Below the pieces are notes generated by a model that saw only the letters and a list, made by a program, of their open reading frames with translations, was not told the DNA's origin and ran no database searches. From NCBI GenBank assembly GCA_949282305.1, contig CASDPB010000089.1:1-60471 (forward strand): a stretch of DNA of 60,471 bases, given 5' to 3'. This DNA comes from an uncultured Lentisphaeria bacterium (GTDB taxonomy: Bacteria > Verrucomicrobiota > Lentisphaeria > Victivallales > UBA1829). This document shows, one piece after another, positions 8,921 to 17,956 of the stretch; within the stretch, counting starts at the first letter, position 1; each line of letters opens with the position of its first letter. The position numbers were made by a program, and so were the translations under genes.

Positions 8921-10111
8921 TTACTTTTCCGCAGTCTCAAAGTCGCGATGAACCGCCTCGCGGAAAGCCCTGTCGGTAAAATAGCGCAGACAGACCTGCG
9001 CCATGATCGAACCGGTCTTCATTGCCGCCTCGAACGCACCGTCCGTCTTCGCGAATTCCCGGAACTCGACCGTATGGAGCGCGGCGGGAACCCCGCCCGT
9101 GACGCCGAAATAATAATGGGCGCAGGGAATCACATACGAAACGTCGCCGGTGTCGGTCGAGCCCCTGCCCTCCGTCCCGTTCGTCTCTTTGAGCTCCACG
9201 CCGTATTCGCGCCAGCCGCGGATGAACTCGTCATTCAGCGATTTGTTGAAGACCATACCCTTGTATGCCGAAACCCAGTTCACCGCAGTTCTGCATCCGG
9301 TCTTCGCGGCGGCGGAGGCGGCAATGGATTCAAGGCGCTGCTTCATCATCCCGATCTCCGATTCATTCCCCGCGCGGATATAGAAAAACGCCTGCGTGTG
9401 ATCCGGAATGATGTTCGCCGCGTCTCCGCCCTTCGTGAAAATGCCGTGGACACGCTGACGCTCCGTAATCGTCTTTTTCCACTCGAGAATGCCGTCATAG
9501 AAAGCGACCAGGGCATCCAGCGCATTGATTCCCTCTTCCGGCGCAAACGCCGCATGGGAGGCGCGCCCGTAAAAATCAATATAAGCCCGCGCGACGCTCA
9601 GGCACCCGAAGTCGGGCGAGGTATGATCCAGAGGATGCGCAATCACTCCCGCGGCAATATCCCGAAACGCACCGCCGGCAACCAGCTTCACCTTGCCGCC
9701 GAGCCCCTCCTCCGCCGGAGTGCCGATGTAACAGATCCGCGCGGGAATCCTCTCCGTTTCGATCATCCGTTTTGCGGCATACGCGGCAAAAAGCGAGGCG
9801 GCGGCGATCAGGTTGTGTCCGCAGCCGTGCCCGAGTCCCGCCAGAGCATCATATTCCCCCATGAAACAGAAAGTCGGAATGTTTTTGTCATCCGTCGATT
9901 CCCAGTAGGCCTTGAACGCAGTTTCGAGCCCGCAGACATTCTCCTCGACGCGGAACCCCCATGACCGGAGCAGTTCCTTCAACTTCGCGGACGCCTGAAA
10001 CTCCTGATAGCCGAGTTCGGGATTGTCATGGATGAAATCGGAAACCTTTCTCACTGCGGAGGCGGCTTCGGAAGCAAAGGAAAGACTGGATTTCACCGCG
10101 GCACCTTTCAT
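8921..10111 (-). CDS. M20-family amidohydrolase (AbgB/PM20D2-like)
   Basis: Zinc-dependent cytoplasmic peptidase/amidohydrolase of 396 residues. Metal-site motifs are visible in order: GLGHGCGHN, TPAEEGLGGK, a dimerisation insert with GRASHAAFAPEEGINALDA, and a C-terminal HTVEF. The family hydrolyses aminoacyl or aminobenzoyl-glutamate amides. The frame is open further upstream, but the ATG at 10111 overlaps the preceding phosphatase stop as ATGA, the pattern used throughout this operon. It is last in the unit tsaD - phosphatase - amidohydrolase. The substrate cannot be read from the sequence. Confidence 0.8.
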   Translation of the reverse strand: MKGAAVKSSLSFASEAASAVRKVSDFIHDNPELGYQEFQASAKLKELLRSWGFRVEENVCGLETAFKAYWESTDDKNIPTFCFMGEYDALAGLGHGCGHNLIAAASLFAAYAAKRMIETERIPARICYIGTPAEEGLGGKVKLVAGGAFRDIAAGVIAHPLDHTSPDFGCLSVARAYIDFYGRASHAAFAPEEGINALDALVAFYDGILEWKKTITERQRVHGIFTKGGDAANIIPDHTQAFFYIRAGNESEIGMMKQRLESIAASAAAKTGCRTAVNWVSAYKGMVFNKSLNDEFIRGWREYGVELKETNGTEGRGSTDTGDVSYVIPCAHYYFGVTGGVPAALHTVEFREFAKTDGAFEAAMKTGSIMAQVCLRYFTDRAFREAVHRDFETAEK

Positions 10112-10776
10112 GTCCGGGAACAGCGGATCTGTCCGGCGCGGGGAACCAGATGATCCACCAGTTCGGAAAAACAATTGAGTTTCAAATCATATTCCGCACC
10201 GTCAAGCGTGCCGAAGCCGTATGCGGCATAGGCGCTTTTCATGCCGCCGTTCCTTGCGGCATTCATATCCGTATGATTGTCGCCGCAGAACCAGGAGAGC
10301 GAGGCGTCCGCCCCGGATACTTTCAGGATGTGAAACAGTGCCTCGGGATCGGGTTTCAGCGGAAAACCGGAACTGCCTCCGATGATCTCGCAGAAAAAGG
10401 CGTCCAGCCCGAAATGACGGAAAATCATCCGGCAGAGCTCTGTCGGCTTGTTGCTGACAAGCCCCAGCTTCCAGCCGTTTTCGGACAGCCTCCGGATTCC
10501 GTCCGCGACTCCGGGATACAGAATCGTTTTCACGACCGCATGTTCGGCGTAATGCCCGCCCATCACGCGAATTGCCTCCTCCAGATCCACATCCGTTCCC
10601 GCAAAAGAGCGCTGGATCAGTTTGCGCACCCCGTCGCCCACATAGGAGACAACGGTCTCCTGCGGCAGCGGCGGCAGATTGAAGTCATGCCTTGTGGCGT
10701 TCACCGCATCCGCAATATCCTCGCGCGAATCGATCAGGGTTCCGTCGAGATCGAAGATCACACACCGGTTCTTCAT
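10108..10776 (-). CDS. HAD-superfamily phosphatase (phosphoglycolate phosphatase-like)
   Basis: A 222-residue HAD hydrolase. Motif I is DLDGT with nucleophile Asp9 and general acid Asp11; motif II lies in VSNKPTE; motif III/IV is GDNHTDMNAARNGG. An alpha-helical cap fits between motifs I and II, as in Gph. It probably removes phosphate from 2-phosphoglycolate or a similar small sugar phosphate. It overlaps both neighbours (tsaD upstream, M20 amidohydrolase downstream) by ATGA and is therefore translationally coupled. Its specificity is inferred from family resemblance only. Confidence 0.82.
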   Translation of the reverse strand: MKNRCVIFDLDGTLIDSREDIADAVNATRHDFNLPPLPQETVVSYVGDGVRKLIQRSFAGTDVDLEEAIRVMGGHYAEHAVVKTILYPGVADGIRRLSENGWKLGLVSNKPTELCRMIFRHFGLDAFFCEIIGGSSGFPLKPDPEALFHILKVSGADASLSWFCGDNHTDMNAARNGGMKSAYAAYGFGTLDGAEYDLKLNCFSELVDHLVPRAGQIRCSRT

Positions 10777-11864
10777 GCGCTCCTCCTGCGGAACGGGACT
10801 TCCGTGATATGAGGCAGGCGGGCGAAGGTGTCCAGCGTCAGATCGCTGAACTTTCCGGCGGCGTAGTAATGATATGCCAGCCCCGCGACCATCGCGGCGT
10901 TGTCCGTGCAGAACTTTTTCGGGGCAATCAGCGGAATCACGCCGCGAGGGACCGTCGATTCAAAACGTCTGCGCAGAGGCGTGTTGCAGGCGACGCCGCC
11001 GCTCAGAATCGCGGATCTGCAACGGAAATGCTTCACGGCGTCAAACGCCTTTGTGCAGAGGACGTCCACCACGGCTTCCTGATAGGATGCGAGCGTATCG
11101 GTCAGAACCTGTCCCTCCAGATGCTCCGCATTGCCGTCCGGGGAAAGATTGCGCGCATGATACAGCAGTGCGGTTTTCAGCCCGCTGAAACTGAAGTTGA
11201 AACGGTTTTCAGGAGCCAACGCCTTGCCTGCCGTGCCGGTCAGGGAGCGGGGAAAGTTATATTTGCGGATGTCGCCGGAAGCCGCCAGTTTTTCGATGAC
11301 GGGACCGCCCGGATAACCGAGATTCAGCATCTTCGCGCCCTTGTCGAGACACTCTCCCGCGGCGTCGTCGATCGTGCTCCCGACCACCCGCGCCCTGCCG
11401 TCTTCCGTGATAATGACAATCGAAGTATGCCCGCCGGAAACAACGAGCGCAGCCATCGGGTAAAGCGCCGGGTCATCGAATTCATACTGTTCGGAATCAA
11501 TGAACACCCCGTACATGTGGGCGAGAAAATGATTGATCCCGATCAGCGGCTTTCCATAGGCGGCGACAAGCCCCTTGGCGAAATTCAGCCCGACCAGCAG
11601 TGCGGGAACAAGTCCGGGGGCGTGCGTCACGGCAATCGCGTCGATTTCATCGAAGGAGACGCCGGCAGCCGTCATCGCCTCGTTGCAGACCTTCTCAATC
11701 GCAGTCAGATGTTCGCGTGCCGCCAGTTCCGGCACGACGCCGCCGTAGACAGCATGTTTCGCCATCTGCGATGAGACGGCATTGGAGATCACTTTCTTTC
11801 CGTTTTCCACAACGGCGACCGCAGTTTCATCGCAACTGCTTTCAATTCCCAGTATAAGAGCCAT
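10773..11864 (-). CDS. tsaD: tRNA N6-adenosine threonylcarbamoyltransferase TsaD
   Basis: Transfers the threonylcarbamoyl group to A37 of ANN-decoding tRNAs, together with TsaB and TsaE. A 363-residue protein of ASKHA fold: LGIESSCDETAVAV at the start, the metal-binding HFLAH motif, VVSGGHTSIV, and LSGGVACNTPLRRR near the C-terminus. The frame runs 41 codons further upstream, but the ATG at 11864 directly before the conserved start ALILGIESSCDET is the natural N-terminus. tsaB and tsaE are not in the window. The gene heads a minus-strand operon with a Gph-like phosphatase and an M20 amidohydrolase. Confidence 0.93.
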   Translation of the reverse strand: MALILGIESSCDETAVAVVENGKKVISNAVSSQMAKHAVYGGVVPELAAREHLTAIEKVCNEAMTAAGVSFDEIDAIAVTHAPGLVPALLVGLNFAKGLVAAYGKPLIGINHFLAHMYGVFIDSEQYEFDDPALYPMAALVVSGGHTSIVIITEDGRARVVGSTIDDAAGECLDKGAKMLNLGYPGGPVIEKLAASGDIRKYNFPRSLTGTAGKALAPENRFNFSFSGLKTALLYHARNLSPDGNAEHLEGQVLTDTLASYQEAVVDVLCTKAFDAVKHFRCRSAILSGGVACNTPLRRRFESTVPRGVIPLIAPKKFCTDNAAMVAGLAYHYYAAGKFSDLTLDTFARLPHITEVPFRRRSA

Positions 11865-12268
11865 GACAAAATCCTGAATTAAATTTTCCGCAAACTTCGC
11901 AATATGTACTCTAGCACGCAACAAAAGTTTTTCCAACCGCTCCCCGGAAAAATCGGGAAAATCATCCCTTCCCGGGAAATGCGTCAATCAGCGGAATGCA
12001 TCGGATGCGGAGACTCGTCAGCGCCACTCACCTCGCGGAATGTCCCGCGGGCGGTTCCGGGGAACGGACACGGAAAACCGCATTTTCAAAATGCGGTTCG
12101 GGAATGCTTTTTACCTTGCGGACGACCGTCCACGAGGTGCGTGGCATGCCGTCTGCACCTTTCCGGAAGACATTCGCGGGATGCGCCATTTCCCCGCTCC
12201 GGATGGAACGGTTTATCCTGAAAAATTCAATCTTCCCGCGCGTCCTGCTCTCCGGCTGTTTCCAGTAA
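11865..12268. other. Non-coding interval between tsaD and the serS terminator
   Basis: About 400 bp without a credible gene. Plus-strand frames here run on antisense into serS and show no domain or ribosome site. The interval holds the perfect palindrome at 12076-12098. The promoter of tsaD must lie near 11870-11940 on the minus strand, but I see no strong hexamers. Confidence 0.5.
12076..12098. repeat. Perfect 23-bp palindrome
   Basis: The arms aaccgcatttt and aaaatgcggtt pair perfectly around a single C. It could be a dimeric-regulator site or a hairpin in a transcript. No T-run follows, so it is not an obvious terminator. Confidence 0.6.
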
Positions 12269-12304
12269 AGAAAGAAAAGACCCGCAGGAGAAATCCTGCA
12301 GGTC
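12268..12304 (-). terminator. Terminator after serS
   Basis: On the minus strand, gacctgcagga (12304-12294) pairs with tcctgcgggtc (12289-12279) with one G-T pair and a 4-nt loop. A T-rich tail (ttttctttcttt) follows. It lies 10 bp after the serS stop codon. Confidence 0.85.
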
Positions 12305-12313
12305 CTGTTCCGG

Positions 12314-13600
12314 TCACTTCACCGGCTCAATCACATCAAAGCCGCAGTAGGGGCGCAAAACTTCCGGAATCTTCACGGAACCGTCCGCCTGCAGGTGATT
12401 CTCCAGAAACGCGATCAGCATACGCGGCGGCGCCACCACCGTATTGTTCAAGGTATGGGCAAAATATTTCCTGCCGTCCTTGCCGTTGACGCGGATTTTC
12501 AGGCGGCGCGCCTGCGCATCGCCGAGCGTCGAGCAGGAACCGACTTCGAAATATTTCTTCTGGCGCGGAGACCACGCCTCCACGTCAAGCGACTTCACTT
12601 TCAGATCGGCAAGGTCGCCGGAACAGCATTCCAGCGTCCGCACCGGAATATCCATGGAACGGAAAAAGTCAACCGTGTTCTTCCAGAGCTGTTCAAACCA
12701 GTGCATGCTGTCCTCCGGTTTGCAGATGACAATCATTTCCTGTTTCTCGAACTGATGAATCCGGTAGACGCCGCGCTCCTCAAGACCGTGCGCGCCTTTC
12801 TCCTTGCGGAAACAGGGGGAATAGCTCGTCAACGTCAGCGGAAGCGTTTCCTCCGGCAGAATCTGATCAATGAACTTGCCGATCATGGAGTGTTCGCTGG
12901 TGCCGATCAGAAAGAGATCCTCTCCTTCGATCTTGTACATCATCGAATCCATTTCCGCAAAGCTCATCACGCCGGAGACCACATTGCTGCGGATCATGAA
13001 CGGCGGCACACAGTAGGTGAAACCGCGCTGCACCATGAAGTTGCGCGCATAGGTCAGAATCGCGGAATGAAGCAGCGCGATTTTCCCCATCAGGTAATAA
13101 AAACCGTTTCCGGCGACGCGGCGGGCGCTGTCGAGATCCAGGCCGCCGAGCTTCTCCATGATTTCCGTATGGTACGGTATCTCGAAATCCGGCACCTTCG
13201 GCTCTCCGAAACGCTGAACCTCCACATTCTCGGAGTCATCTTTGCCAATCGGCACGGATGCGTCGATGATGTTCGGGATGACCATCATGGCCTTCAGAAT
13301 CTCTTCATCGACTTTCGCCTGTTCCGCGGTTAACTCGGCAATGCGGTCACCGTCCTGCGCAACCTCTTTCTTGACTGCTTCGGCTTCCTCCCGCTTTCCC
13401 TGCCCCATCAGCGCACCAATCTGCTTCGAGGCAGTATTACGTTTTGCGCGAAGCTGCTCCACCTCGGTCTTGAGGGCGCGGTTGCGCTGATCCAGTTCCA
13501 GGACTTTGTCGACAAGCTCCAGCTTGCCGTCCTGAAATTTCTTCCGGATGTTCTCTTTCACAAGCTCCGGATTCTCGCGTATCAGTTTGATATCCAGCAT
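12314..13600 (-). CDS. serS: Serine--tRNA ligase
   Basis: Class II aminoacyl-tRNA synthetase that charges tRNA-Ser. Residues 1 to about 105 form the N-terminal coiled-coil arm that contacts the long variable arm of the tRNA. The catalytic domain has TSEHSMIGKF, motif 2 around FRKEKGAHG and RIHQFEKQEM, and motif 3 ending in PPRMLIAFLENH. Motif 3 is slightly unusual: PPR replaces the common VGR/GRT. Length 428 is standard. It is the third gene of the phosphatase - rpiB/glyA - serS unit, 20 bp after the fusion gene, and ends at a strong terminator. Confidence 0.95.
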   Translation of the reverse strand: MLDIKLIRENPELVKENIRKKFQDGKLELVDKVLELDQRNRALKTEVEQLRAKRNTASKQIGALMGQGKREEAEAVKKEVAQDGDRIAELTAEQAKVDEEILKAMMVIPNIIDASVPIGKDDSENVEVQRFGEPKVPDFEIPYHTEIMEKLGGLDLDSARRVAGNGFYYLMGKIALLHSAILTYARNFMVQRGFTYCVPPFMIRSNVVSGVMSFAEMDSMMYKIEGEDLFLIGTSEHSMIGKFIDQILPEETLPLTLTSYSPCFRKEKGAHGLEERGVYRIHQFEKQEMIVICKPEDSMHWFEQLWKNTVDFFRSMDIPVRTLECCSGDLADLKVKSLDVEAWSPRQKKYFEVGSCSTLGDAQARRLKIRVNGKDGRKYFAHTLNNTVVAPPRMLIAFLENHLQADGSVKIPEVLRPYCGFDVIEPVK

Positions 13601-13620
13601 ATTGACTTTTTCTCCTTCGT

Positions 13621-15342
13621 TCAGAACTGCGGAAGCGGAAACGCCTTTGTAAAGGCGCGAACCTCTTCCGCGATCTTTGCAAGAGCCGCATCATCGTCTT
13701 TCGCGGCAACGGCGCGGTCAATGAAATCGGCAATTCTGAGCATTTCCGCCTCTTTCATTCCACGGGTGGTGACAGCCGGAGTTCCGATACGGACGCCGCT
13801 GGTAATCATCGGTTTTTCGGGATCGAACGGGATCATGTTCTTGTTCAGGGTGATGCGCGCCTTGTCGCAGGCAATCTGAACCTCTTTCCCCGTCGCATGT
13901 TTCGGACGGAGATCGACGAGCATCAGATGGTTGTCCGTTCCGCCGGAGACAATGCGGAATCCCTTGTCCTTCAACGCCTGGGCGAGCACGGCGGCATTCT
14001 TTACAAGTTGCCGCTGATACTCCTTGAATTCGGGAGTCATCGCCTCCTTGAAGCAAATCGCCTTCGCGGCGATCACGTGCATGAGCGGACCGCCCTGGAG
14101 TCCGGGGAATACCTTGGAATTGATCGCCTTGATGTATTTCTCCTTGCAGAGAATCAGACCGGAACGGGGACCGCGCAGAGTTTTGTGGGTCGTGGTCGTG
14201 ACGACGTCACAATAGGGAACCGGGGAGGGATGAACTCCGGCGGCGACCAGTCCGGCGATATGCGCCATATCGACGAACAGATAGGCGTTCGCCTTGTCCG
14301 CGATCTGCCGCAGACGTGCAAAGTCGATGATTCTCGGATAGGCGGAGGCTCCGGCAAGGATCATGCGCGGCTTGCATTCCATCGCAAGGCGCTCCACTTC
14401 ATCATAATCAATCATTTCGGTTTCCGGAGAGACGCCGTAAGGAACAATGTTGAACAGTTTGCCGGAGAAGTTCATCGGATGCCCGTGGGTCAGATGACCG
14501 CCGTGGTCAAGACTCATGGCAAGAACCGTGTCTCCGGGATTGAGCAGGGCGAAGTAAACCGCCATGTTCGCCTGGCTTCCGGCATGCGGCTGGACATTCG
14601 CGGCTTCCGCGCCGAAAAGTTCGCAGGCGCGCCTGATCGCGATCTTTTCCACTTCATCGACGAACTCGCATCCGCCGTAATAGCGTCTTCCCGGATATCC
14701 TTCCGCATACTTGTTCGTCAGGACGGAACCCTGCGCGGCACGGATTGCGGTGCTGGTGAAGTTCTCGGACGCAATCAGCTCAATGCCGTCATTCTGGCGC
14801 TCCGCCTCCTTGTCGATCCATGCGGCAATCTCGGCGTCCGCGGAACGGACGGCGGCAATATCGTCATAAGTCTGGCGCTCCAGCTTCTCAAGACGGTTGA
14901 CGTGTCTCCGGTCATTGGAGAAAGGAGTGGACGCCCATGTCAGGATGATTTCCTTAATCGCCTCGAAATCAAGATAATCCGCAGGAATCACCAGGACATT
15001 GGAAGCATTGTGCTCGCGGGATGCCTTCGCCACTTTCGCGGAATAGGCGACAACCGCGCGGACATTGTGGAAACGGTTTGCATCAATCCCCATTCCGACG
15101 CCGGAACGGCAGAGCAGAATCCCGCTTGCCAGTTCGCCTTTGGAAACGGCTTTCGCCATCGGCGAGCCGAAATCCGGATAATCATCGGCGGGATCCAGTG
15201 CAAACGGACCGAAATCGACGGGTTTGAACCCGGCTTCCGCCAGAAATGCGGCAATCTGTTTCTTGAGTTCAAAACCGCCGTGATCCGACGCGAGTCCGAT
15301 TTCGCCTCTGGGATTTGTCTGCCAGTCTGTGATTTTCTGCAT
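13621..15342 (-). CDS. Fused ribose-5-phosphate isomerase B / serine hydroxymethyltransferase
   Basis: A 573-residue two-domain enzyme. Residues 10 to about 155 are a full RpiB domain: SDHGG with Asp19/20-His21, Cys78 in [15 protein letters not shown] (the family usually has CGTG), and REHNASNVL. It interconverts ribose-5-phosphate and ribulose-5-phosphate. Residues from about 158 are a complete Gly[33 protein letters not shown], and the PLP-lysine segment [14 protein letters not shown] with Lys387. It makes glycine and 5,10-methylene-THF from serine. The reading frame is continuous with a short linker and no internal stop. The order phosphatase-rpiB-glyA matches the Bacillus ywlE-ywlF-glyA region, so the fusion joins old neighbours. 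Confidence 0.92.
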   Translation of the reverse strand: MQKITDWQTNPRGEIGLASDHGGFELKKQIAAFLAEAGFKPVDFGPFALDPADDYPDFGSPMAKAVSKGELASGILLCRSGVGMGIDANRFHNVRAVVAYSAKVAKASREHNASNVLVIPADYLDFEAIKEIILTWASTPFSNDRRHVNRLEKLERQTYDDIAAVRSADAEIAAWIDKEAERQNDGIELIASENFTSTAIRAAQGSVLTNKYAEGYPGRRYYGGCEFVDEVEKIAIRRACELFGAEAANVQPHAGSQANMAVYFALLNPGDTVLAMSLDHGGHLTHGHPMNFSGKLFNIVPYGVSPETEMIDYDEVERLAMECKPRMILAGASAYPRIIDFARLRQIADKANAYLFVDMAHIAGLVAAGVHPSPVPYCDVVTTTTHKTLRGPRSGLILCKEKYIKAINSKVFPGLQGGPLMHVIAAKAICFKEAMTPEFKEYQRQLVKNAAVLAQALKDKGFRIVSGGTDNHLMLVDLRPKHATGKEVQIACDKARITLNKNMIPFDPEKPMITSGVRIGTPAVTTRGMKEAEMLRIADFIDRAVAAKDDDAALAKIAEEVRAFTKAFPLPQF

Positions 15343-15369
15343 GATTTACGATTCCTTATTTTGAATTGA

Positions 15370-15831
15370 TTATGTTGAATGTTCTCTGATGAAATCTAAA
15401 AACAGATTGTCCAGCGCGCCTTTCATTTCGGAAAAACAACTTCCGTAGACCTCCGCCGAACCCCCGAACGGGTCCGCCACATCAGCGCCGGGACGATCCG
15501 CATACTCCAGCAGGAGGTGCGTCTTCTTCAGCGCCTGCGGTTCAATTCCGCCAATCCGGATACGATGGGAACGGGTCATGACGACAATCAGATCGGCATC
15601 GGCAATCATCTGCTTCGTGAGCTGACGGTTGCGGAAGCCGGAAAGGTCGATCCCGTATTCTTTCATGGTCTGAACCGCATTCGCGGAAGCGGGCTGCCCG
15701 CCCCCCGCAAAGAGCCCTGCGGAACTGACGGAGAGCTCCGTCCGATCCGTTTTCGCACAGAGACTTTTCAGATAGCCTTCACACATCGGGCTTCTGCATG
15801 TATTGCCGGTGCATACAAAAAGCAGGTTCAT
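15370..15831 (-). CDS. Low-molecular-weight protein phosphatase, arginine-phosphatase-like
   Basis: A 153-residue LMW-PTP. The P-loop is CTGNTCRS: Cys7 is the nucleophile and Arg13 closes the CX5R motif. The general-acid loop is DPFGG. Residue 11 is Thr. In B. subtilis YwlE this Thr distinguishes a protein-arginine phosphatase from tyrosine phosphatases, which usually have Ile. Specificity for phospho-arginine is therefore plausible, but no McsB kinase is in the window to support it. It heads the operon with the RpiB-GlyA fusion and serS, and lies divergent from trmB. Confidence 0.85.
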   Translation of the reverse strand: MNLLFVCTGNTCRSPMCEGYLKSLCAKTDRTELSVSSAGLFAGGGQPASANAVQTMKEYGIDLSGFRNRQLTKQMIADADLIVVMTRSHRIRIGGIEPQALKKTHLLLEYADRPGADVADPFGGSAEVYGSCFSEMKGALDNLFLDFIREHST

Positions 15832-15945
15832 TCCGATAAATCCACTTATTTTTACGAAACGGGACTTTCAAGTTCGCGTTTCCGGGTCTATGTTATATTG
15901 GAACGGATAATATACCACAACATCAGGAAAATTTCATCATCACTT

Positions 15946-16578
15946 ATGGATAAAAATACGAAAACCTTGGAAGATATTTTTGTTTTGACCGGTAAATACA
16001 CGCTTCTGGAGGACTTTCTGGAACTTCCTCCGGGAAAAACCGTGGAGATGGATCTCGGCTGCGGCAAGGGCGGTTTCACCGTTGCAATGGCGCAGACATA
16101 CCCCGACCGTGTCATCATCGCGGCGGACATTATGCTGGGGCGTCTCAGGAAAGTTCAGAAGAAACTGCGCAGGATCGGCGCGGAAAACGCGCATCTCTTC
16201 CGCGTGGAGGCACGCCATCTGCTCGGGCAGATCATGCCGGATCAATGCCTCGACCGCATTCACATCCTCTGCCCCGATCCCTGGCCGAAACTCCGCCACA
16301 AGGGGCATCGGCTGCTTTCCGCGGACTTCATGATGTCGATCAACCGGGTGCTCAAGGAGAACGCCGTATTTCATTTCTCAACGGATGATCCGGAATACCT
16401 GGAAGCGGTCGTCAAACAGGTCAACGATTCGGAACTGTTCGCGCCCGCCCCGCTGTCCGTTCTGGACGATGTGAAAAACTTCAAAACGGAATTCGAGCGG
16501 GACTGGATCGCCCAGGGAAAAACAGTCACCCATCTTGCATGGTATGCGCTGAAACCGGAATTCCGCGGAGCGCATTGA
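15946..16578 (+). CDS. trmB: tRNA (guanine-N7-)-methyltransferase TrmB
   Basis: SAM-dependent enzyme that makes m7G46 in tRNAs. The SAM site is DLGCGKGGFTVAMA near the N-terminus. The family signature CPDPWPKLRHKGHRL and the C-terminal FHFSTDDPEYLEAV are clear. The frame is open upstream, but the ATG at 15946 gives a 210-residue protein of the usual TrmB length. The nearest AGGA (15924-15927) is about 18 bases upstream, so the ribosome site is weak. It is divergent from the phosphatase operon. A small inverted repeat at 16616-16645 may end transcription. Confidence 0.92.
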   Translation: MDKNTKTLEDIFVLTGKYTLLEDFLELPPGKTVEMDLGCGKGGFTVAMAQTYPDRVIIAADIMLGRLRKVQKKLRRIGAENAHLFRVEARHLLGQIMPDQCLDRIHILCPDPWPKLRHKGHRLLSADFMMSINRVLKENAVFHFSTDDPEYLEAVVKQVNDSELFAPAPLSVLDDVKNFKTEFERDWIAQGKTVTHLAWYALKPEFRGAH

Positions 16579-16710
16579 GCTTTCGATGCCATAAGCAACA
16601 ATGCACATGGCAGGAAACGGCAGCTCGCAACTGCGGACTGCCGTTCCCGGGAAATGAACGGCGCCGATGCAAAGTGCATACGGAGGCATCGGACCGGTTT
16701 TCAGAAAAGG

Positions 16711-17763
16711 TCAGTTCCCTTTTCTGTTTTTCCCGACCGGCGTGAAAATGAAGAAAATGCCGCCGAGGAGATTGAAACAGATGATAATGCCGGAAATAAC
16801 CAGTGAGACGGCAAGCGCGGCATCGCCGCTCATGCCGCCGCCTTTCAGAATCGGAATCACGAACATGTCGCGGACACCGAGTCCGGCGGGCGTCGTCGGG
16901 AGAAGCCCCGCAATATTGCCGACCGTAATCGCGGCAAGGGTGGAGCCGAACGGGGTGTCCTGCCCGTTCACGCCGACCGCCACGCAGTAAGCCATCAGTC
17001 CCAGAACCAGATTGACAAACACGACACTGGTCACAATGCAGAGCATCACCTCTTTCCTGCAATGATTGTAGGAATCCAGCGCATCGGATATTTTCGTGTA
17101 AAGACCGCCGCTGAAACGGTCCGCCAGATTCTTCATCCTGCAATAAAGCCCGATCCGTTCCAGCGCCTTATGCTTGAATACGACAAATGCCGCGAGAATC
17201 CCGCAGACACTCCCCGCAAGCAGAACGTAGATGAACTTTTCAATGATTCCCTTCACTCCCGCAATCGATTCCCAGACGAACGGCAGCATCAGGAGCGCCA
17301 CAAGAAAAATGCCGATCATGCCGGTAAAGCGGTCGATCAGGATCGTAAACGCCCCGTCGAATTTACGTCCCTTCTCAATGTGCGCGGCAAGAAATCCGGC
17401 GCGGACGAGATCGCCGCCGATCGCTCCGGGCAGAACCAGCGAAAAGAAAAAAGACTGCATGGTCAGGGACACGGCAAGCATCAGGGAACAGTCTATCTTC
17501 TGTGCCCGCAGCAGAATCCACCAGCGCCATGCGTTTGCAAAAATATGAAGCGCATAAAGCAGGAGCGCGGAACAAATCCATGACGGCTTCATCTTCCGCA
17601 GTGTTCCGAGAAGCCCGTCCGGCGCCTTATGGATCAGGAAAAGGATGATTGCGGCGGCGAGCGCCGCTTTCAGCAGAGTCTTCGCCAGCGGTGAAAAAAG
17701 GACTTTCCTGATTCTGCCGGGCTCTCTTCTCTCATCACCGGAGCCGCTCTCTTTTTTCATCAT
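16711..17763 (-). CDS. UPF0104 / lysylphosphatidylglycerol-synthase TM-domain family membrane protein
   Basis: A 350-residue polytopic membrane protein with about eight hydrophobic segments and no soluble catalytic domain. Family markers are the N-terminal half of the flippase-like fold with LPGAIGGDLVRAGFL, and the C-terminal LPTTPAGLGVRD. In MprF this membrane unit flips aminoacylated lipids; stand-alone members often sit with envelope-lipid genes and may flip or bind polyprenyl or glycolipids. The first 25 residues are charged and cytoplasmic. It is monocistronic and divergent from the YmdB-like gene. The substrate is unknown. Confidence 0.75.
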   Translation of the reverse strand: MMKKESGSGDERREPGRIRKVLFSPLAKTLLKAALAAAIILFLIHKAPDGLLGTLRKMKPSWICSALLLYALHIFANAWRWWILLRAQKIDCSLMLAVSLTMQSFFFSLVLPGAIGGDLVRAGFLAAHIEKGRKFDGAFTILIDRFTGMIGIFLVALLMLPFVWESIAGVKGIIEKFIYVLLAGSVCGILAAFVVFKHKALERIGLYCRMKNLADRFSGGLYTKISDALDSYNHCRKEVMLCIVTSVVFVNLVLGLMAYCVAVGVNGQDTPFGSTLAAITVGNIAGLLPTTPAGLGVRDMFVIPILKGGGMSGDAALAVSLVISGIIICFNLLGGIFFIFTPVGKNRKGN

Positions 17764-17956
17764 CTGATGCTCTTTCCACTCTTTTTCATCATAAATTACA
17801 CAATTTGTATTTGTAGAGACGTGTTTTCATATTATATTTCCTGAATTTACGGAAAGCACACGCCGCAAATGGTGAAAGATAGCCTGTTTATTGATTTTTT
17901 CAATACGGCAAATGGCGGGGTTTTCATAAATATCGAATAAAATCACAGGATGGAAA

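Noticed and set aside
12040-12489. A 149-residue plus-strand frame running from the tsaD-serS gap into serS
   Set aside because: The first half lies in non-coding DNA and the second half is antisense to serS. There is no ribosome site or domain, and it crosses the serS terminator.
13897-15369. A 490-residue open frame antisense to the RpiB-GlyA fusion
   Set aside because: Same reason: a complementary-strand shadow, with no recognisable motif and no ribosome site.
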